A DNA stretch of 64,000 nt from Ipomoea triloba (GCF_003576645.1 NC_044923.1:17138022-17202021), one strand, 5' to 3'; shown: positions 45,654 through 58,493, counted from the first letter of the stretch. Program-made: numbers and translations. Notes: generated from the sequence alone by a model not told the origin.

Positions 45654-46629
45654 ATGTCATCTATCACTAAACGAGAATTTACTGAGCTCTCACTTGACGG
45701 GGGCAACTATTTAACTTGGGCCCTAGACATCGAGATTCATCTCGCGTCTAAAGAGTTGAGCCAAACCATTGTTGCTATGTCACAGTGTACTGACGCCCAG
45801 AAGGCGCAGGCTCTCATTTTCTTACGTCACCACTTGAACCACGACCTGAAAAATGAATACCTGACTGAAAAGGACCCTTTTGCATTATGGAAGTCCCTGA
45901 AGGACCGTTTTGACCAGCAGTCATCAATTGTACTCCCTCAAGCCCAATTTGACTGGCTTAATCTTAGGTTTCAAGACTATAAGTCAGTAATTGATTACAA
46001 TTCGGCGCTTCACAAAATAGTCTCGCAACTAAAGCTCTGCAAACAAGAAGTTTCAGAGAAAGATTTAATTGAAAAGACCCTATCTACTTTTCATGCGAGT
46101 AACCTTGTACTCCAGTAGCAGTACAGGGCAAAGAATTATGAAAAGCATTCTGAGATTATATATGCACTTCTTGTGGCCGAGAAGCACAACCAGTTGTTGA
46201 TGAAAAACCATAACGCACGATCGGTTGGGTCTGCACCAGTGCCTGAAGCACATCATATTGCCTAGGGAAGTAATTCTAGAAGGGGTCAAGGAGGGGGTCG
46301 TGGTAGAAGTCACGGTCGAAACAACCGAAGTGGTAGAGGCAAAGGCGGCAATGACTCCCGGGCCCAAGATAAGAAACGGAGTGATCAAGGTTCATCGAGG
46401 TCACAAATTTGCTATCGGTGTGGGTGTGAGGGGCACTGGTCTCGTACGTGCCGCACACCAAAGCATCTGGTTGAAGCATACAAAATGGTGCAAAAAAAAT
46501 GATAAGCAGCCGTCAGGAAGAGAATCTCATCATACTAATACTAATTTGCCTGAAGCAAATGCAGTGATGAATGATGATGACGATGACCTTCTAAAATATG
46601 AGCTTGATGACTTTGGTGATCAGGAGTGA
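45654..46629 (+). pseudogene. copia B gag (two stops, one frameshift)
   Basis: ATG 45654 opens a Gag with the N-terminal domain ELSLDGGNYLTWALDIEIHL and a helical middle (DHLKDRF-type region and KLCKQEVSEKDLIEKTLSTF). TAG stops occur at 46116 and 46263. The zinc knuckle CYRCGCEGHWSRTC (CX2CX4HX4C) is at about 46408-46450. An A8 run (46492-46499) shifts frame, after which an acidic tail (DDDDDLLKYELDDFG) ends at 46629. Gag would form the virus-like particle and pack RNA. The first stop replaces a Gln in LQQQYR. Confidence 0.9.
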
Positions 46630-47071
46630 TTTGTTTATGTTTGTGGGTTATGAACCTATGTTTTTTTTTATCATTTTCATGACTTAGCATCTATGTTTTT
46701 CTATTTTATCATGATGGATGGTTCGTTTTTTACTCTTTACTTACTAATTTTTTTGTGCGAATTTGATAATTAAGTAAATAATGAATAGCCACTGTCTGAG
46801 AAGTTACCTTCTAAAGTGATCGTTCAGCTCTCTAACCGGTAGGTAAAAGTTAGTAGTCTTCCTAAAGTTACCTTCGGAAGAAATTTTTCTGAGGGCACCT
46901 TTCGAAGGTTCCCTACTTTCCTAAAGGAATTCCTTTACTTCTCGAGTTTTACTTCCTAGAAGGATCTTACTTTTTAAAAGAAGTTACTCATCATGATCAC
47001 TTATTTGACCTGATTTTCTTTTGGTTTTTACCTCTCAGATCTTACAGCATTACAAAATTATTGTCCACACA
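46630..47071 (+). other. copia B gag-pol spacer, intron-like
   Basis: A non-coding, T-rich stretch between the gag stop and the first pol ATG. It has repeated AAGTTACCTTC words, CCTGAT (possible branch region) and TTTTTACCTCTCAG|ATC at 47028-47041, a strong plant 3' splice-site shape. Confidence 0.5.
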
Positions 47072-50000
47072 ATGGAGCATGAACCAACATTGTGTTTGGT
47101 GGATAGTGCAACCACACACACTATCCTTACTGATAGGAGCTTTTTTCGTACCTTGAACAAATCAAGTAGTAATATTACTACCATTACTAATGATGAGGTA
47201 CAAATAGTGGGCTCCAGAAGAGCATCCATCATCCTCCCTAAGGGTACAGAGTTACTAATTGAAAATGCTTTGTTGTATCCCCAATCTAAACGAACCTTGC
47301 TGAGTTTCAGGGATATTCGATCAAATGGTTTTCATATCGAAACCAAGACTAAGAACAATGATGAGTTCTTAATCATGACTCAGTTGATCTCTGGTAAAAA
47401 GCGAGAGGTTGAGGAACTTGCCTCCTTATCTTCAGGGTTATATTATACCTATATTCAACCCAATAATTCATGTGTTGCATTAACCATGAAACTAAAAAAT
47501 CCACATTCTTTTCAGTTGTGGCATGACCGTCTCGGTCATCCTGGGCAGAATATGATGGGTCGGATCATATCTAATTCTGCTGGCCATAACCTTTTAAGAT
47601 CTCATGTACTTTCGCCAAATATGTTTACATGTGTTGCTTGTGCGAAAGGTAAATATATTGTACGCCCGTCGCGTACTAAGGTTGAACATGAGTCGCCTAT
47701 TTTTCTGCAAAGATTGCAAGGCGATATTTGTGGACCAATTAGTCCACCTTCTGGGCCATTTAGATATTTTATGGTCCTTATTGATGCTTCCACTCGTTGG
47801 ACTCATGTTAGTCTATTGTCCACGAGGAACAAAGCTTTCGCAAAATTTATTGCTAAAATTATAGAGTTAAATGCCCAATTCCCAGATTATCCAATTAAAT
47901 CAATAAGAATGGATAATGCTGGAGAATTCACATCAACGGCTTTCAATGATTATTGTATGGCCTTGGGCATCAAAGTGGAGCATCCTGTACCTTATGTCCA
48001 TACTCAGAATGGTCTAGCTGAATCTCTGATTAAGCATATTAAATTGATTGCTAGACCATTATTGCAAAAGTCCGGTTTACCAGTTTCTTGTTGGGGACAT
48101 GCAGTATTGCATGCTGTAGCTTTAATACAAATCCGACCCACTGCATATCATGATTATTCCCCCTTGCAACTACTACGTGGTGTAGAACCCACTATTTCCC
48201 ATCTGCGTGTATTCGGGTGTGCAGTCTATACCCCCATACCACCTACAAACCGTACCTCCATGGGCCCCCAATGAAAACTAGGTATATATGTTGGTTATGA
48301 ATCTCCCTCCATTATTAAATACCTAGAGCCCATGACAGGAGATCAGTTTACTGCGAGGTACGCTGACTGCATTTTTGATGAAGATCATTTCCCGGCATTA
48401 GGGGGAGATAAAAGCCCTTATTTAACGAAATGCCGAGAAATCTCATGGGATGAAAAAGATCTTCAGTACCTAGACACACGTACTAGTCAAACTGAACTGG
48501 AAGTTCAGAAAATTATTAATTTGCAAAATTTAGCAAATAACCTGCCAGATGCTTTTACTGATAATACAGGAGTGACCAGGTCCCATATCCCTGCTGTAAA
48601 TGCTCCTTCGAGAGTAGAAGTCCCCAAGGGATCAGGTATGCACACTAACACTCCTCATCGCCAGAAGCGCGGGAGACCAGTTGGTGCAAAAGATTTAAAT
48701 CCGCGGAAAACAAGAATTGGTAAAATATCTCAGTCACTCTAGAAAAATCTTAGCCGTCCTGAAGATGGGGAACCCAGTGAACCTGCACGTGCTCTAAATA
48801 ATATGAACACTAGGAATGCGGAACATCCAGATCAGAATATTTTGGGAAATGATAATGATCTGGTTGATATCAATATAGAAACTGCCATAAATTTTGTTGA
48901 TACAGGAGAAACATATAACAGAGATTTAATAGTCGTCGACGATACATTTGCCTATGCAGTTGCCTGTAATATTCCACATAATAATCTGGATCCAGAACCA
49001 AAATCAATAACAGAGTGCCAGAAGCGCCCTGACTGGTTGAAGTAGAAAGAGGCAATTGAGGTAGAGCTTAACTCGCTTAATAAAAGAAAAGTGTTTGGTC
49101 CCACCGTACTTACCCCAAAAGATGTGATCCCAGTAGGATCTAAGTGGGTATTCGTACGGAAGAGGAATGAAAACAATGAGGTGGTTAGATATAAAGCGAG
49201 ATTGGTAGCTCAAGGGTTCACGCAGAGACCCGGAATTGATTTTGAACAGACATATTCTCCTGTTATTGATGGAATTTCATTCCGCTATTTAATATCACTA
49301 GCAGTAAACATGAAATTAGATATGCAGTTGATGGATGTAGTGACAGCTTACCTTTATGGGTCACTAGATGCTGATATATACATGAAAATACCCGAAGGTA
49401 TTCAAAATCCCAATACAAGAGGGAAAAATCGAAACATGTATAGCATCAAACTTCAAAGGTCATTATATGGCTTGAAGCAATCGGGTAGAATGTGGTATAA
49501 TCATTTGAGTGAATTCCTCCTGAAGAAGGGATATGTGAAAAATGATATTTGTCCTTGTATATTCATCAAGAAGTCATCTAATGGTTTTTGTATTATATCT
49601 GTCTATGTCGATGATATGAACATTATTGGGACAAACAAAGATATTATAGAAGCGTGTTCATACTTAAAGGCAAAATTTGAAATGAAAGACTTGGGAAAAA
49701 CCAAGTTTTGCCTCGGCCTGCAGATCGAGCATCTCCCAAGTGAAATTTTTATTCACCAAGCTAACTATGTTAATAAATTATTGGAGAAATTCTATATGGA
49801 CAAATCTCATCCCCTTAGCACTCCCATGGTAGTCCGGTCCTTTGAAGCGAACAAAGACTCATTTAGACCTAAGGAGGATAGTGAAAACATACTAGGACCT
49901 GAAGTTCCTTACCTGAGTGCTATTGAAGCCTTGCTTTATCTGGCTAATTGCACTAGACCTAATATTGCTTTCTCAGTGAACTTACTTGCTAGATTTAGTG

Positions 50001-50644
50001 CCTCCCCAACCAGAAGACATTGGAGTGGAGTAAAGCATATCTTTAGATATCTCCAAGGGACAAAAGACCTTGGTCTTTATTTTGGAAATAACCAGGACAT
50101 TACATTGATGGGATATTCAGACGCTGGTTATATGTCTGACCCTCATAATACTAAATCTCAGACTGGTTATGTTTTCCTTTGTGGAGATACTGCTATATCT
50201 TGGAGGTCCGTTAAGTAGACATTAGTTGTTACCTCATCTAATCACTCGGAAATAATTGCTTTATATGAAACCTCACGTGAATGTGTATGGTTGAGGTCAT
50301 TGATACAGCATATCCATAGCTCATGTGGTACAATGAGCAAAGTTGATTCCCCCACTGTCCTATATGAGGACAATGCGGCATGTGTTGCACAGATGAGTAG
50401 TGGGTACGTTAAAGGAGGCCTTACCAAACATATTGCTCCTAAATTCTTTTACCCACATGAACTCCAGAAGAGTGGTGAGATACTCATTGAAAAGGTTCGC
50501 TCTAGTGAAAATCTAGTAGATTTGTTCACTAAATCCCTGCCAACATCCATATTTGAGAAATTTGTTTATAAAATCGGGATGCGAAGGCTTGGAAGATTGT
50601 TGTCTTCAGGGGGAGCGATAAACGCTAAAAGTATAAATGAATAG
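47072..50644 (+). pseudogene. copia B pol: protease, integrase, RT, RNase H (four stops)
   Basis: One frame throughout. Protease has LVDSATTH (47095 on). The GAG-pre-integrase zinc region has WHDRLGH and CVACAKGK. The integrase core carries GDICGP, RMDNAGEF and the E of GLAESLIKH (a D,D,E triad). RT runs from KWVFVRKRNENN to YVDDM (about 49605), with RSLYGLKQSGRMWY before it. RNase H has YSDAGY, YEDNAAC and KHIAPKFFY. Stops are TGA 48272, TAG 48740, TAG 49043 and TAG 50216; each fits one C-to-T or G-to-A change from a conserved R, Q or W codon. The start is set at the first ATG, in the context ACAATGG, seven codons before protease. Natural stop TAG 50642. Confidence 0.93.
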
Positions 50645-50891
50645 ATGGTCTTGGAGACCTTTAAAATCTCGAAGATGACGCCCGGAAGGCCTATGGTTGT
50701 ACTCTTTTTCCCTTAGCTAATTTTTTTCCCCATTGAGTTTTTATTAGGCTAAGGTTTTTAATGAGGCAACCGATGCAACACATCTTTTATACTGCATGTA
50801 CTCTTTTCCTCGTCTAGGTTTTTCCCACAGGGTTTTTCTAGCGAGGTTTTTAACGAGGCATGAGTATAGTTATTTAATGGCCAAGGGGGAG
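50645..50891 (+). repeat. copia B 3' region with two hairpin repeats and polypurine tract
   Basis: Two units (about 50697-50765 and 50797-50862) of TGTACTCTTTT...CTAGGTTTTTCCC...TAG...TTTAA.GAGGCA, as in copia A, precede CCAAGGGGGAG at 50881-50891. Confidence 0.85.
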
Positions 50892-51170
50892 TGTTATAAA
50901 TGTTTTATTTGATGGCCATTAAATCTTAGGACTCTCCATTTGCCTTCCATTATTTCATTGTTTATGTTAAAGGAAATGAAAGGTTGTGAAATGTGTATAT
51001 ATTGATATGGATTGCTTAATGAATGGATGAGCTCTTGTGATCTTGTGTTATTGTTCTTCTTCTCCTTTTTCCCTTTTCTCTACACTATATTATCATATAC
51101 ATAATCTCCAAGCAATTACCGGGCAATCACCACACGAGAACTGAGCTAATCGACAAGCCAAATTACAACA
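50892..51170 (+). repeat. copia B 3' LTR
   Basis: 279 bp, same as 44653-44931; followed by TSD CAATC. Confidence 0.95.
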
Positions 51171-51175
51171 CAATC

Positions 51176-52175
51176 TTAATTTTTTTCTTTTTGGTTGAAA
51201 GATGTTTAGTTTATACACGGTAATAAACAACAACTGAATGAACATTTTTCATTAAACTATGATTTTTTGTTGTATTATACACTTGTACAAATAGTTAACA
51301 TCAATTGGTTGAAATTGTAATAGAGAATCAAATTCTAATAGAGAACAAACAAAGGGAAATGAATTGTTTCCATATTGATTTCAAAAAAAAAAAAAAATTG
51401 TTTCCATATTTCTAACCAATACAAGGATAATTGTAATACATTCACTCCTATCAAATAATCACACAAGCAATGTGACAAGCTATTCAACCAAATAAATCCC
51501 TTAACAAATATGACATCTCCCAACGTGCAATAAATAAGTGCAGGGGTAGATCTAGAAACTTTTTTGTTTGTGTGTTAGACAAAGAGTCAATTTAGATGTC
51601 GGGTTTTAGCCTCGTAGGCGATTCTGATTATATTAATAATGTAAATTTGAATTAAAATTGATAAATAAAAAAATCACAATAACTAATAACTATTAAGGGT
51701 AAATTAGACATTTAAAAGAAAAATGTAATAATAACCCGATATCAATAAACTACTCAAAGGAGCTTTTTCATTTTCAACTTATTGGCATCAATAAGTTAAG
51801 TCAAAAGTTATTTACCAAACACTTACGGGGTGTTTGGTTCACGGAATAGGCAGGGAATGGCATAGCATTCCCAGTAATAGCCTATTCCGTTATTTGGTAA
51901 GCATTTGTATTCCCAGGAACATTGTTCCTGGGAATGAGCTATTACCCCTGCAAGTTAAACTTTGGTTGATAAGCCATTTTTCGAACACTCCAATCTCTGC
52001 AAAATGATATTGAAATTTAATTACCGCCGGCAGGAAGGGAAATCTTGAGATCTAACGAAGAGGTTATCTCTTCCAAAAAGAAATTACGGAGTATTAATTA
52101 TTTATTTCCATACTATGTTACCCTGTTTGGCCTGCAACCAATTCAAGCCAACCAATTTATCATGGGCAATTTATG
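51176..52175. other. intergenic with MITE fragment
   Basis: No gene. 51827-51955 is a Harbinger/hAT-style MITE piece (GGGTGTTTGGTTCACGG, then GGAATGGCATAGCATTCCC and an internal inverted GTTCCTGGGAATG). Confidence 0.45.
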
Positions 52176-52179
52176 TCAT

Positions 52180-52512
52180 GGACTAGGGTCCACATAGTAT
52201 TATGAACCCTAGATCGAAATTACAAGGTACAAAATTTATATTTGTAAGATACAAAATTTCATAACACAAGACACAAAAAATCACAACACGAGACACATAC
52301 ACATGCTATATATTTACTTTTTTTCAAGTTTAATTTAGGTACATAATTTGTGTTCATATGCACAGAATTTCACAACACAAATTGTAATTACCTTGTGGTC
52401 TAGTGGCATCTAAAGTTGCACTTGCGTATGGAAGGGGTAGGTTCGAGTCACTCAAAAGAAAAAGAAAAAAAAAAAGAAAAGAACCGTGAACCCTGGTCCA
52501 TTGTATAAGGAT
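52180..52512. mobile_element. MITE with GGTCCA-type ends and SINE tail inside
   Basis: GGCAATTTATGTCATGGACTAGGGTCCAC on the left and AACCCTGGTCCATTGTATAAGG on the right resemble the MULE-associated end at 20385-20400. The interior has ACACAAGACACA-like words and a family-4 SINE fragment (52392-52480: CTTGTGGTCTAGTGGC, GTAGGTTCGAGTC). Confidence 0.5.
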
Positions 52513-53303
52513 TGTTTATCATGTGATATACCGTATACATGCACGGAGTATATTGAAATATGATATGATATTGTACCATACAATATTATTTTAAAAATTT
52601 TAGATAAAAAATGAAAAAAAGTACATTTCTAATTAAAAAAAAAAAATCTCCAAATACAGTTACACAGCAAAACGTGATCAGATCTAATTCAATAATACAA
52701 TTAAAAGTACCATGTGATTAAAAGCAACACTTTACTGTCATGCAAAAATGTCATAATACATTGAATTTATAGATTATATAATTAGTGGTTATTTTTAATA
52801 GTAGTCTCCAATTATAATAGTATTTTCCGATTTAATAATAGTCCTATTCTTTTGTCATATTTAATCTTAATTGATGATTAAACAACAAAATAAATAAAAG
52901 GATAAGTTTATTATTTCATTTTCAAAAGTGGTTCTACTATTATATCATTATATTGTAATAAACTCACCATTTCTCTCTACATCTAAATAGCTTTAATTTA
53001 CATTAAAAAATGACCTCACTCGGAGCTAGTATGGTGACCGTGGAAGCAGTTGCCACGCCCCCCCCCCCCCCCCCCAACCACACCTCACCCCTTAAATATA
53101 AAGAGCCCTTGTGTGTGTGTCTATATATATATATAAGATAAAGTAGCTAGCGATGGTTAAGTATGTATGTGTTCTATGTAGTAGAGGTCAAGAGGTTGCC
53201 CTACTTGATTAATTTTTTCCTTCCAAAATATCTCCACTGGATGAAATTTCTGATTCCGTCCTTTATCTCACTTTCACAAAATAATAAATAACGATCGAAC
53301 AAA
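52513..53303. other. intergenic with homopolymer
   Basis: No gene. It contains a run of C at 53059-53075 and a short TA tract. Confidence 0.4.
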
Positions 53304-53703
53304 GAGTTAATTCCATTTTTAGTCCTAGATTTATAGGTGACAATCTACTTTTAGTCTATTTTTATTAGAACATCCACTTTTGGTCCTAGTATTATTGTGG
53401 CATGACCAATTTTGGTCCTTTATCAACAAATCAGTGTAAATATCGTTAAATACAATGGCATTTCGGTATTCAATTATGAATGTTTTAAAAAAAATAAATA
53501 TAAAAAATATAGCGATTTAACATACTTTGTATAAAAAAGATTAAAATGTCTTTGTATTTAACGATATTTCAACGATTTTGTTGCTGGAGGACTAAAATTG
53601 GTCATGCCACAATAATACTAGGACCAAATGAGGGTATTCTAATAAAAAAGGACTAAAAGTGAATTGTCACCTATAAATCTAAGACCAAAAATGGAATTAA
53701 CTC
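53304..53703. mobile_element. MITE with long inverted ends, 400 bp
   Basis: GAGTTAATTCCATTTTTAG at the left and its inverse at the right, with arms of over 100 bp (GGTGACAATCTACTTTTAG, TGTGGCATGACCAATTTTGG). GAACAAA occurs just outside the left end and 3 bp outside the right end, a possible imperfect target duplication. Confidence 0.75.
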
Positions 53704-54935
53704 ATTGAACAAAATTAATAGGACTCCACATTACAATGTTGAAAAATGTTGATTCGTATATTATATACCGTGTTCACATTACACAATGTGGACTAGTGAC
53801 ATACATGTTTATTTTTATATCTTTATTTTTAATATACTAATAAATGCTTATTTTTATTATGTTAGAATTTCATTTTATGAAGGTTTATTTTTAGTTACTA
53901 TTTAAAAATAAACTTTAAATACATTAAAATTGAAGATTTGATATTAAAAAAAATATTTATCAATAATCTATCTTATAATGTTAGTCATGATTTATAATAT
54001 CATTTGTCGAAGAATAATGTTGGATAGTCGTGAAAGCAATGTCCTCAACCAATGGACAGATTTCATTAATTAAAATTGTCAGGATGAAAACAAAATGAAA
54101 GTGACACTGTCCTAAACACACTACTAGAAAATTGATTATAGGCCCACACAGGCTTAGCCGCTTACTGGTTTAATAGATAATATTTAAGAAAAAAGATTAA
54201 AATTCAAATTTCGACAAGGACAGTATGGAGATCGGATATGATTATGTTTAAAGTGGGTAGATTCCTTGTGCGCACCGACATTTAGTCATGTTGTTGAGTA
54301 TTTAAGTCACCGTGATTTACATCCTCCATAATACTCTGTTGGACCTGAGTGTGGGGATCTCTTGGGTTGAGAATTCTATCTTTTAGGAGAAGAAAACTAA
54401 TTATAGACTTCTAAAGAATATTTTCCTTGATAAAATATTGGCAAAATGATTTTAAGGAAAATAATATAAAGAAAAGGAAACATGGATGGGCAGATAGGTC
54501 CAAAATAAGTCAAGTTGTTGGGAAGGTAGCCAACGGAAATGCCAAACAAACAAGGGATAAGGTAGTTGTAGACTAATAGAAGAGGCCATGCAAAAGGAAT
54601 ATATCTCACATACCATCCTATGTACACTCTATTATTAATATTCATTCATATACACCGTATTACTATTATTTATTTCTATTTTATTTTTATTTTTTAGAAT
54701 AATTGTTAAATTAGCCACTATTACATACAAAATATAATTAAGCTGTTTAATTCAAAAAAATTTGCAATTGACTTCCTAAACAAACTAAAATCGTGCAATT
54801 GGAGTAAAAGGGGCATGTTTTCTAAAGTATATGTTGATGTGATAATTACCCTTTAGAAAATATAATTTTTAAAATTTATTTAAATATTTAAAAAAAAAAT
54901 TAAAAAGAAGACTATTTAAAAAAAAAAAAAAAAAA
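53704..54935. other. AT-rich intergenic DNA
   Basis: No gene recognised; ends in poly-A before the N gap. Confidence 0.4.
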
Positions 54936-55443
54936 NNNNNNNNNNNNNNNNNNNNNNNNNNNNNNNNNNNNNNNNNNNNNNNNNNNNNNNNNNNNNNNNN
55001 NNNNNNNNNNNNNNNNNNNNNNNNNNNNNNNNNNNNNNNNNNNNNNNNNNNNNNNNNNNNNNNNNNNNNNNNNNNNNNNNNNNNNNNNNNNNNNNNNNNN
55101 NNNNNNNNNNNNNNNNNNNNNNNNNNNNNNNNNNNNNNNNNNNNNNNNNNNNNNNNNNNNNNNNNNNNNNNNNNNNNNNNNNNNNNNNNNNNNNNNNNNN
55201 NNNNNNNNNNNNNNNNNNNNNNNNNNNNNNNNNNNNNNNNNNNNNNNNNNNNNNNNNNNNNNNNNNNNNNNNNNNNNNNNNNNNNNNNNNNNNNNNNNNN
55301 NNNNNNNNNNNNNNNNNNNNNNNNNNNNNNNNNNNNNNNNNNNNNNNNNNNNNNNNNNNNNNNNNNNNNNNNNNNNNNNNNNNNNNNNNNNNNNNNNNNN
55401 NNNNNNNNNNNNNNNNNNNNNNNNNNNNNNNNNNNNNNNNNNN
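54936..55443. other. assembly gap (N run)
   Basis: 508 unknown bases, flanked by poly-A on the left and a poly-T tract shortly after on the right. Confidence 1.
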
Positions 55444-55770
55444 GGGTGGAGACCAAGGGGAAGGTTGGTTTTTTTTTTTTTTTTTTTAATTTTTTTATTT
55501 GTAATATTTAAAACTATTTTTAAAAAATTAGCTTTTAAAACGGTAACCACCATGTAGGGATAAAAATATGCCAACCTCTTCTATTCTAATTTAGACCTAG
55601 CCTAGCTTTTTTTTTTTTTTTTTTTTTGAAGACACCTAGCTAGCCTAGGTTATTTAATGAAAAAGTCAAGCTTATGTCTATTTTAAAGCCTATTTAGTTA
55701 AATAAGTCCAGACCTAATCTTCAAGCCTACATGTCTGACTTATTTAACTATATATTTAATATTATATATA

Positions 55771-56777
55771 TAGGTCCATGTTCTGGTGCAGCACTACTCT
55801 CTTGTGCGGTCATGCGGATATATTAGAACCGTAGGATGAGCTGAGATCAAATGGATGAAAATCAATGAAGAAGAGAAAATATGCGGTGGTAATTTTATAA
55901 TTTCTTGCACCATGTATATTTTGGCGGTGCATTACGTGCTAGTGTGTGGTGCATTTTTATGTGCTTTGTGGTGCATTTTTTTAGTGATATGTGGTGCATT
56001 GATTTGTAATGCAATTAGAATTGCGCCACTCAACAGGGGTGTCAAACCCGTCGACGGGTTCAATAGACCCATCAACGGGGTGCATTACGTAATAGTTTGT
56101 GGTGCATTTATAAGTGCTCTATGGTGAATTGGTCTGTAGTGAACTTAGTATTGCACCACTCAACGAGGTGTCAAACCCCATCGACGGGTTCAATAGACAC
56201 ATCAGTGGAATGTGTTACGTGCTAGTGTGTGGTGCATTTTTGAGTGCTTTGTGGTGTGTTTTTGAGTGATATGTGGTGCATTGATCTATTGTGCATTTAA
56301 TATTATACCACTCAATGGGGTGTCAAACCCCGCCAAACGGGTCCATTACATGCTAGTGTGTCATGTATTTATAAGTGCTCTGTGTAGTGCATTTTTGAAT
56401 GATACGTGGTACATTGATTTGTAGTGCACTTAGTATTATACCACTCAAAGGGTGTATCATGCCCGTCGATGAGTTCAATAGACCCATCAGCGGGGTGCAT
56501 TACGTGCTAGTGTGTAGTGTATTTTTCGCTTTGATTGATTTTCAGCCATCTGGCGATGCACCTTAGGACAACACGTAATGTACCACATACCTCTCATAAG
56601 CGCACCATACACTTGCACTTTATGCACCGCTGAAACATACATGATCGACAAAATTATAAAATTGCCCACACACTTTTTCTTCTCTTCATTGATTTCCATC
56701 CGTTTGATCTGATCTCATCCTATAATCCTAATACATCCACACGACTGCACAGGAGAACATGACTGCATGTGAACCTA
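55771..56777. mobile_element. long-TIR element with internal minisatellite
   Basis: The inverted ends of about 190-200 bp read TAGGTCCATGTTCTGG, then GATGAGCTGAGATCAAATGG and AAAATCAATGAAGA on the left, and the same inverted at 56590-56777. Between them four to five diverged units of about 130-155 bp (starts near 55927, 56080, 56210, 56340, 56493) carry GTGCATTACGTGCTAGTGTG, CACCACTCAA and GTCGACGGGTTCAATAGAC. There is no transposase. Size and TIR length suggest a MULE derivative; no TSD was recognised. Confidence 0.75.
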
Positions 56778-56787
56778 AACGTGTATG

Positions 56788-56843
<56 letters not shown>

Positions 56844-58290
56844 GCATTTGAGTAGTTTAGTTGGTAATAGTCATGTTATTTTGTTAGATTTGGAGATCAA
56901 TTCTTGGTAACTACATTGTGGTAACAATTTTTTATTTTTATATTAATTATGAGATTTATAATATGTTATGTGTGATAATAATTATTTAAATTGATTAATT
57001 AATTGATATGAAATATGTTTTATAATTTAATTATGAAAAATAATTTTAAAAAATTTTATATTTTTTTATGAATTATCTAGTCAATGTAGTGTAGAAATTT
57101 CAATTGTATGTCATTGTATTCAAATTAATTTAGAAATACTTAAAATTGATTGAATTAAAATAAAAATTATTTATAAATATCATATATTAGTAGAGATGAT
57201 ATGCAATGTATTCTAACTATTTTATCTAATTAATTATACTTCATGTTTTATTATAAATATTTTTATCATGATTTGAAAATTTTTTCACTTTTAGCCCACT
57301 GGAAAAAAAAAAATTATCACTTTGTGCAGCAAATTGTACTATGCATCAGGGTCTATCTTGCATTGTGAAGTTTGGTCCAATATGACAGTTAAATTATGTG
57401 TATTCAGTTAACATATTATACTCTTGTAGCTCAGTTAATAAATAGAAGACACATAATATATTAACTACAAGCACATAATATGTTAACTGCTGATATATAA
57501 TATGTTAATTATAATAGACACATAATTTATTAACTGAAAATAAATAATATATAAACTGCAACACATAATTTTTGGATTTACCGTTAAAACTTATCGAGTT
57601 TAATTTTTTTAGGTGGAATCTCTGGTGAAATGATTATCCAAAGAAGACCAAAGACAGTAAATATTATTTTTTAAAACTTGAGGTGATTTTAATTTCGCTG
57701 GACTAATTTTAACTTCTAAGCCTATGCGCAATTAGTTCACCGGTCAAGTCTTAATCTTCATATGCGCACAAGAGATCCAATCTAGATCTTCTGTCATCAT
57801 TGGGTCGTTTTACCATACATGTTTCCAGTGAAATTCGAAGTCCTATTCTTCATGTGCGCACAAGATATCCAAACCAGACCTTCTATCATTATTGAATCTT
57901 TTTTACTATACATGTTTCCCGTGTGATTCAAATTCTCACACTGTCACTTCCAGTCATGACTTTTAAGTTAGGCAACGAATCAACCCGGTTAATTTTAAAT
58001 ATCATAAATTTTACCGGTCACCTAACTTTGTGATTGACAAAATTATATAAAAATCCTTGTGTTAATTGTTAAAATGTTGACCAATTCGAGACCGCCGAGG
58101 AAGCCTCCGACCAAGATCCCCACGTACACGTGGCGACCTCAGCAATATACTTACGTACCCTGCCGGCAAGCCTCGTGACGGATGACGTTAAATATTTACG
58201 GATAAATTGCATTTGTTTTATTATAAATTTTATATTTAAAAATTAAAAACATCACACCTTTAAAAAAGCTAACAAATTTGATAACACTCA
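56778..58290. other. AT-rich intergenic DNA
   Basis: No gene. A (TA)n tract at 56796-56840; repeated phrases near 57760-57920 (CATGTTTCC.GTG, ATGCGCACAAGA) indicate a small duplication. Confidence 0.4.
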
Positions 58291-58295
58291 CACAC

Positions 58296-58305
58296 ATATA
58301 TATAA
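58296..58305 (+). promoter_or_regulatory. TATA box of the PADRE gene
   Basis: TATATATAAG lies about 190 bp before the ATG and is followed by a CT-rich leader (TTC repeats at 58379-58393, AG repeats at 58441-58490), a usual plant promoter layout. Confidence 0.5.
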
Positions 58306-58493
58306 GGAAGCCTGGGAGTGCCCTCCTTTGTGCTTTCCTAACACTCTTATCAACTTGGGAAATAGACTCTTACTTTGTTTCTTCTTCTTCTTCAATTCAT
58401 ATCCTTATCTTTCATCTGCTTCTTCTTCACAGTCTCACAGAGAAACCCAGAGAGAGATATAGATAGATATAGAGAGAGAGAGGGAGGAGAGAG

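Larger units (their letters stand above)
44648..51175 (+). mobile_element. copia B: young but defective Ty1/copia element
   Basis: The element 44653-51170 (6518 bp) has 279 bp LTRs that are identical by eye and a perfect TSD CAATC (44648-44652, 51171-51175). The order is PBS, leader, gag with zinc knuckle, non-coding spacer, then protease, integrase, RT and RNase H in one frame, and 3' hairpin repeats with polypurine tract. This order is Ty1/copia; short LTRs and motif style suggest the Ale/Retrofit side (inference). Six in-frame stops and one frameshift mean it cannot make its own proteins. Confidence 0.95.

Noticed and set aside
45275..45714. Frames in the copia B leader on both strands
   Set aside because: Tyr/Ile-rich translations of TA-rich DNA that end against gag; no match.
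55855..56127. Small membrane protein (VCGAFLCALWC repeats)
   Set aside because: Translation of the minisatellite within a transposable element; frame not kept between units.
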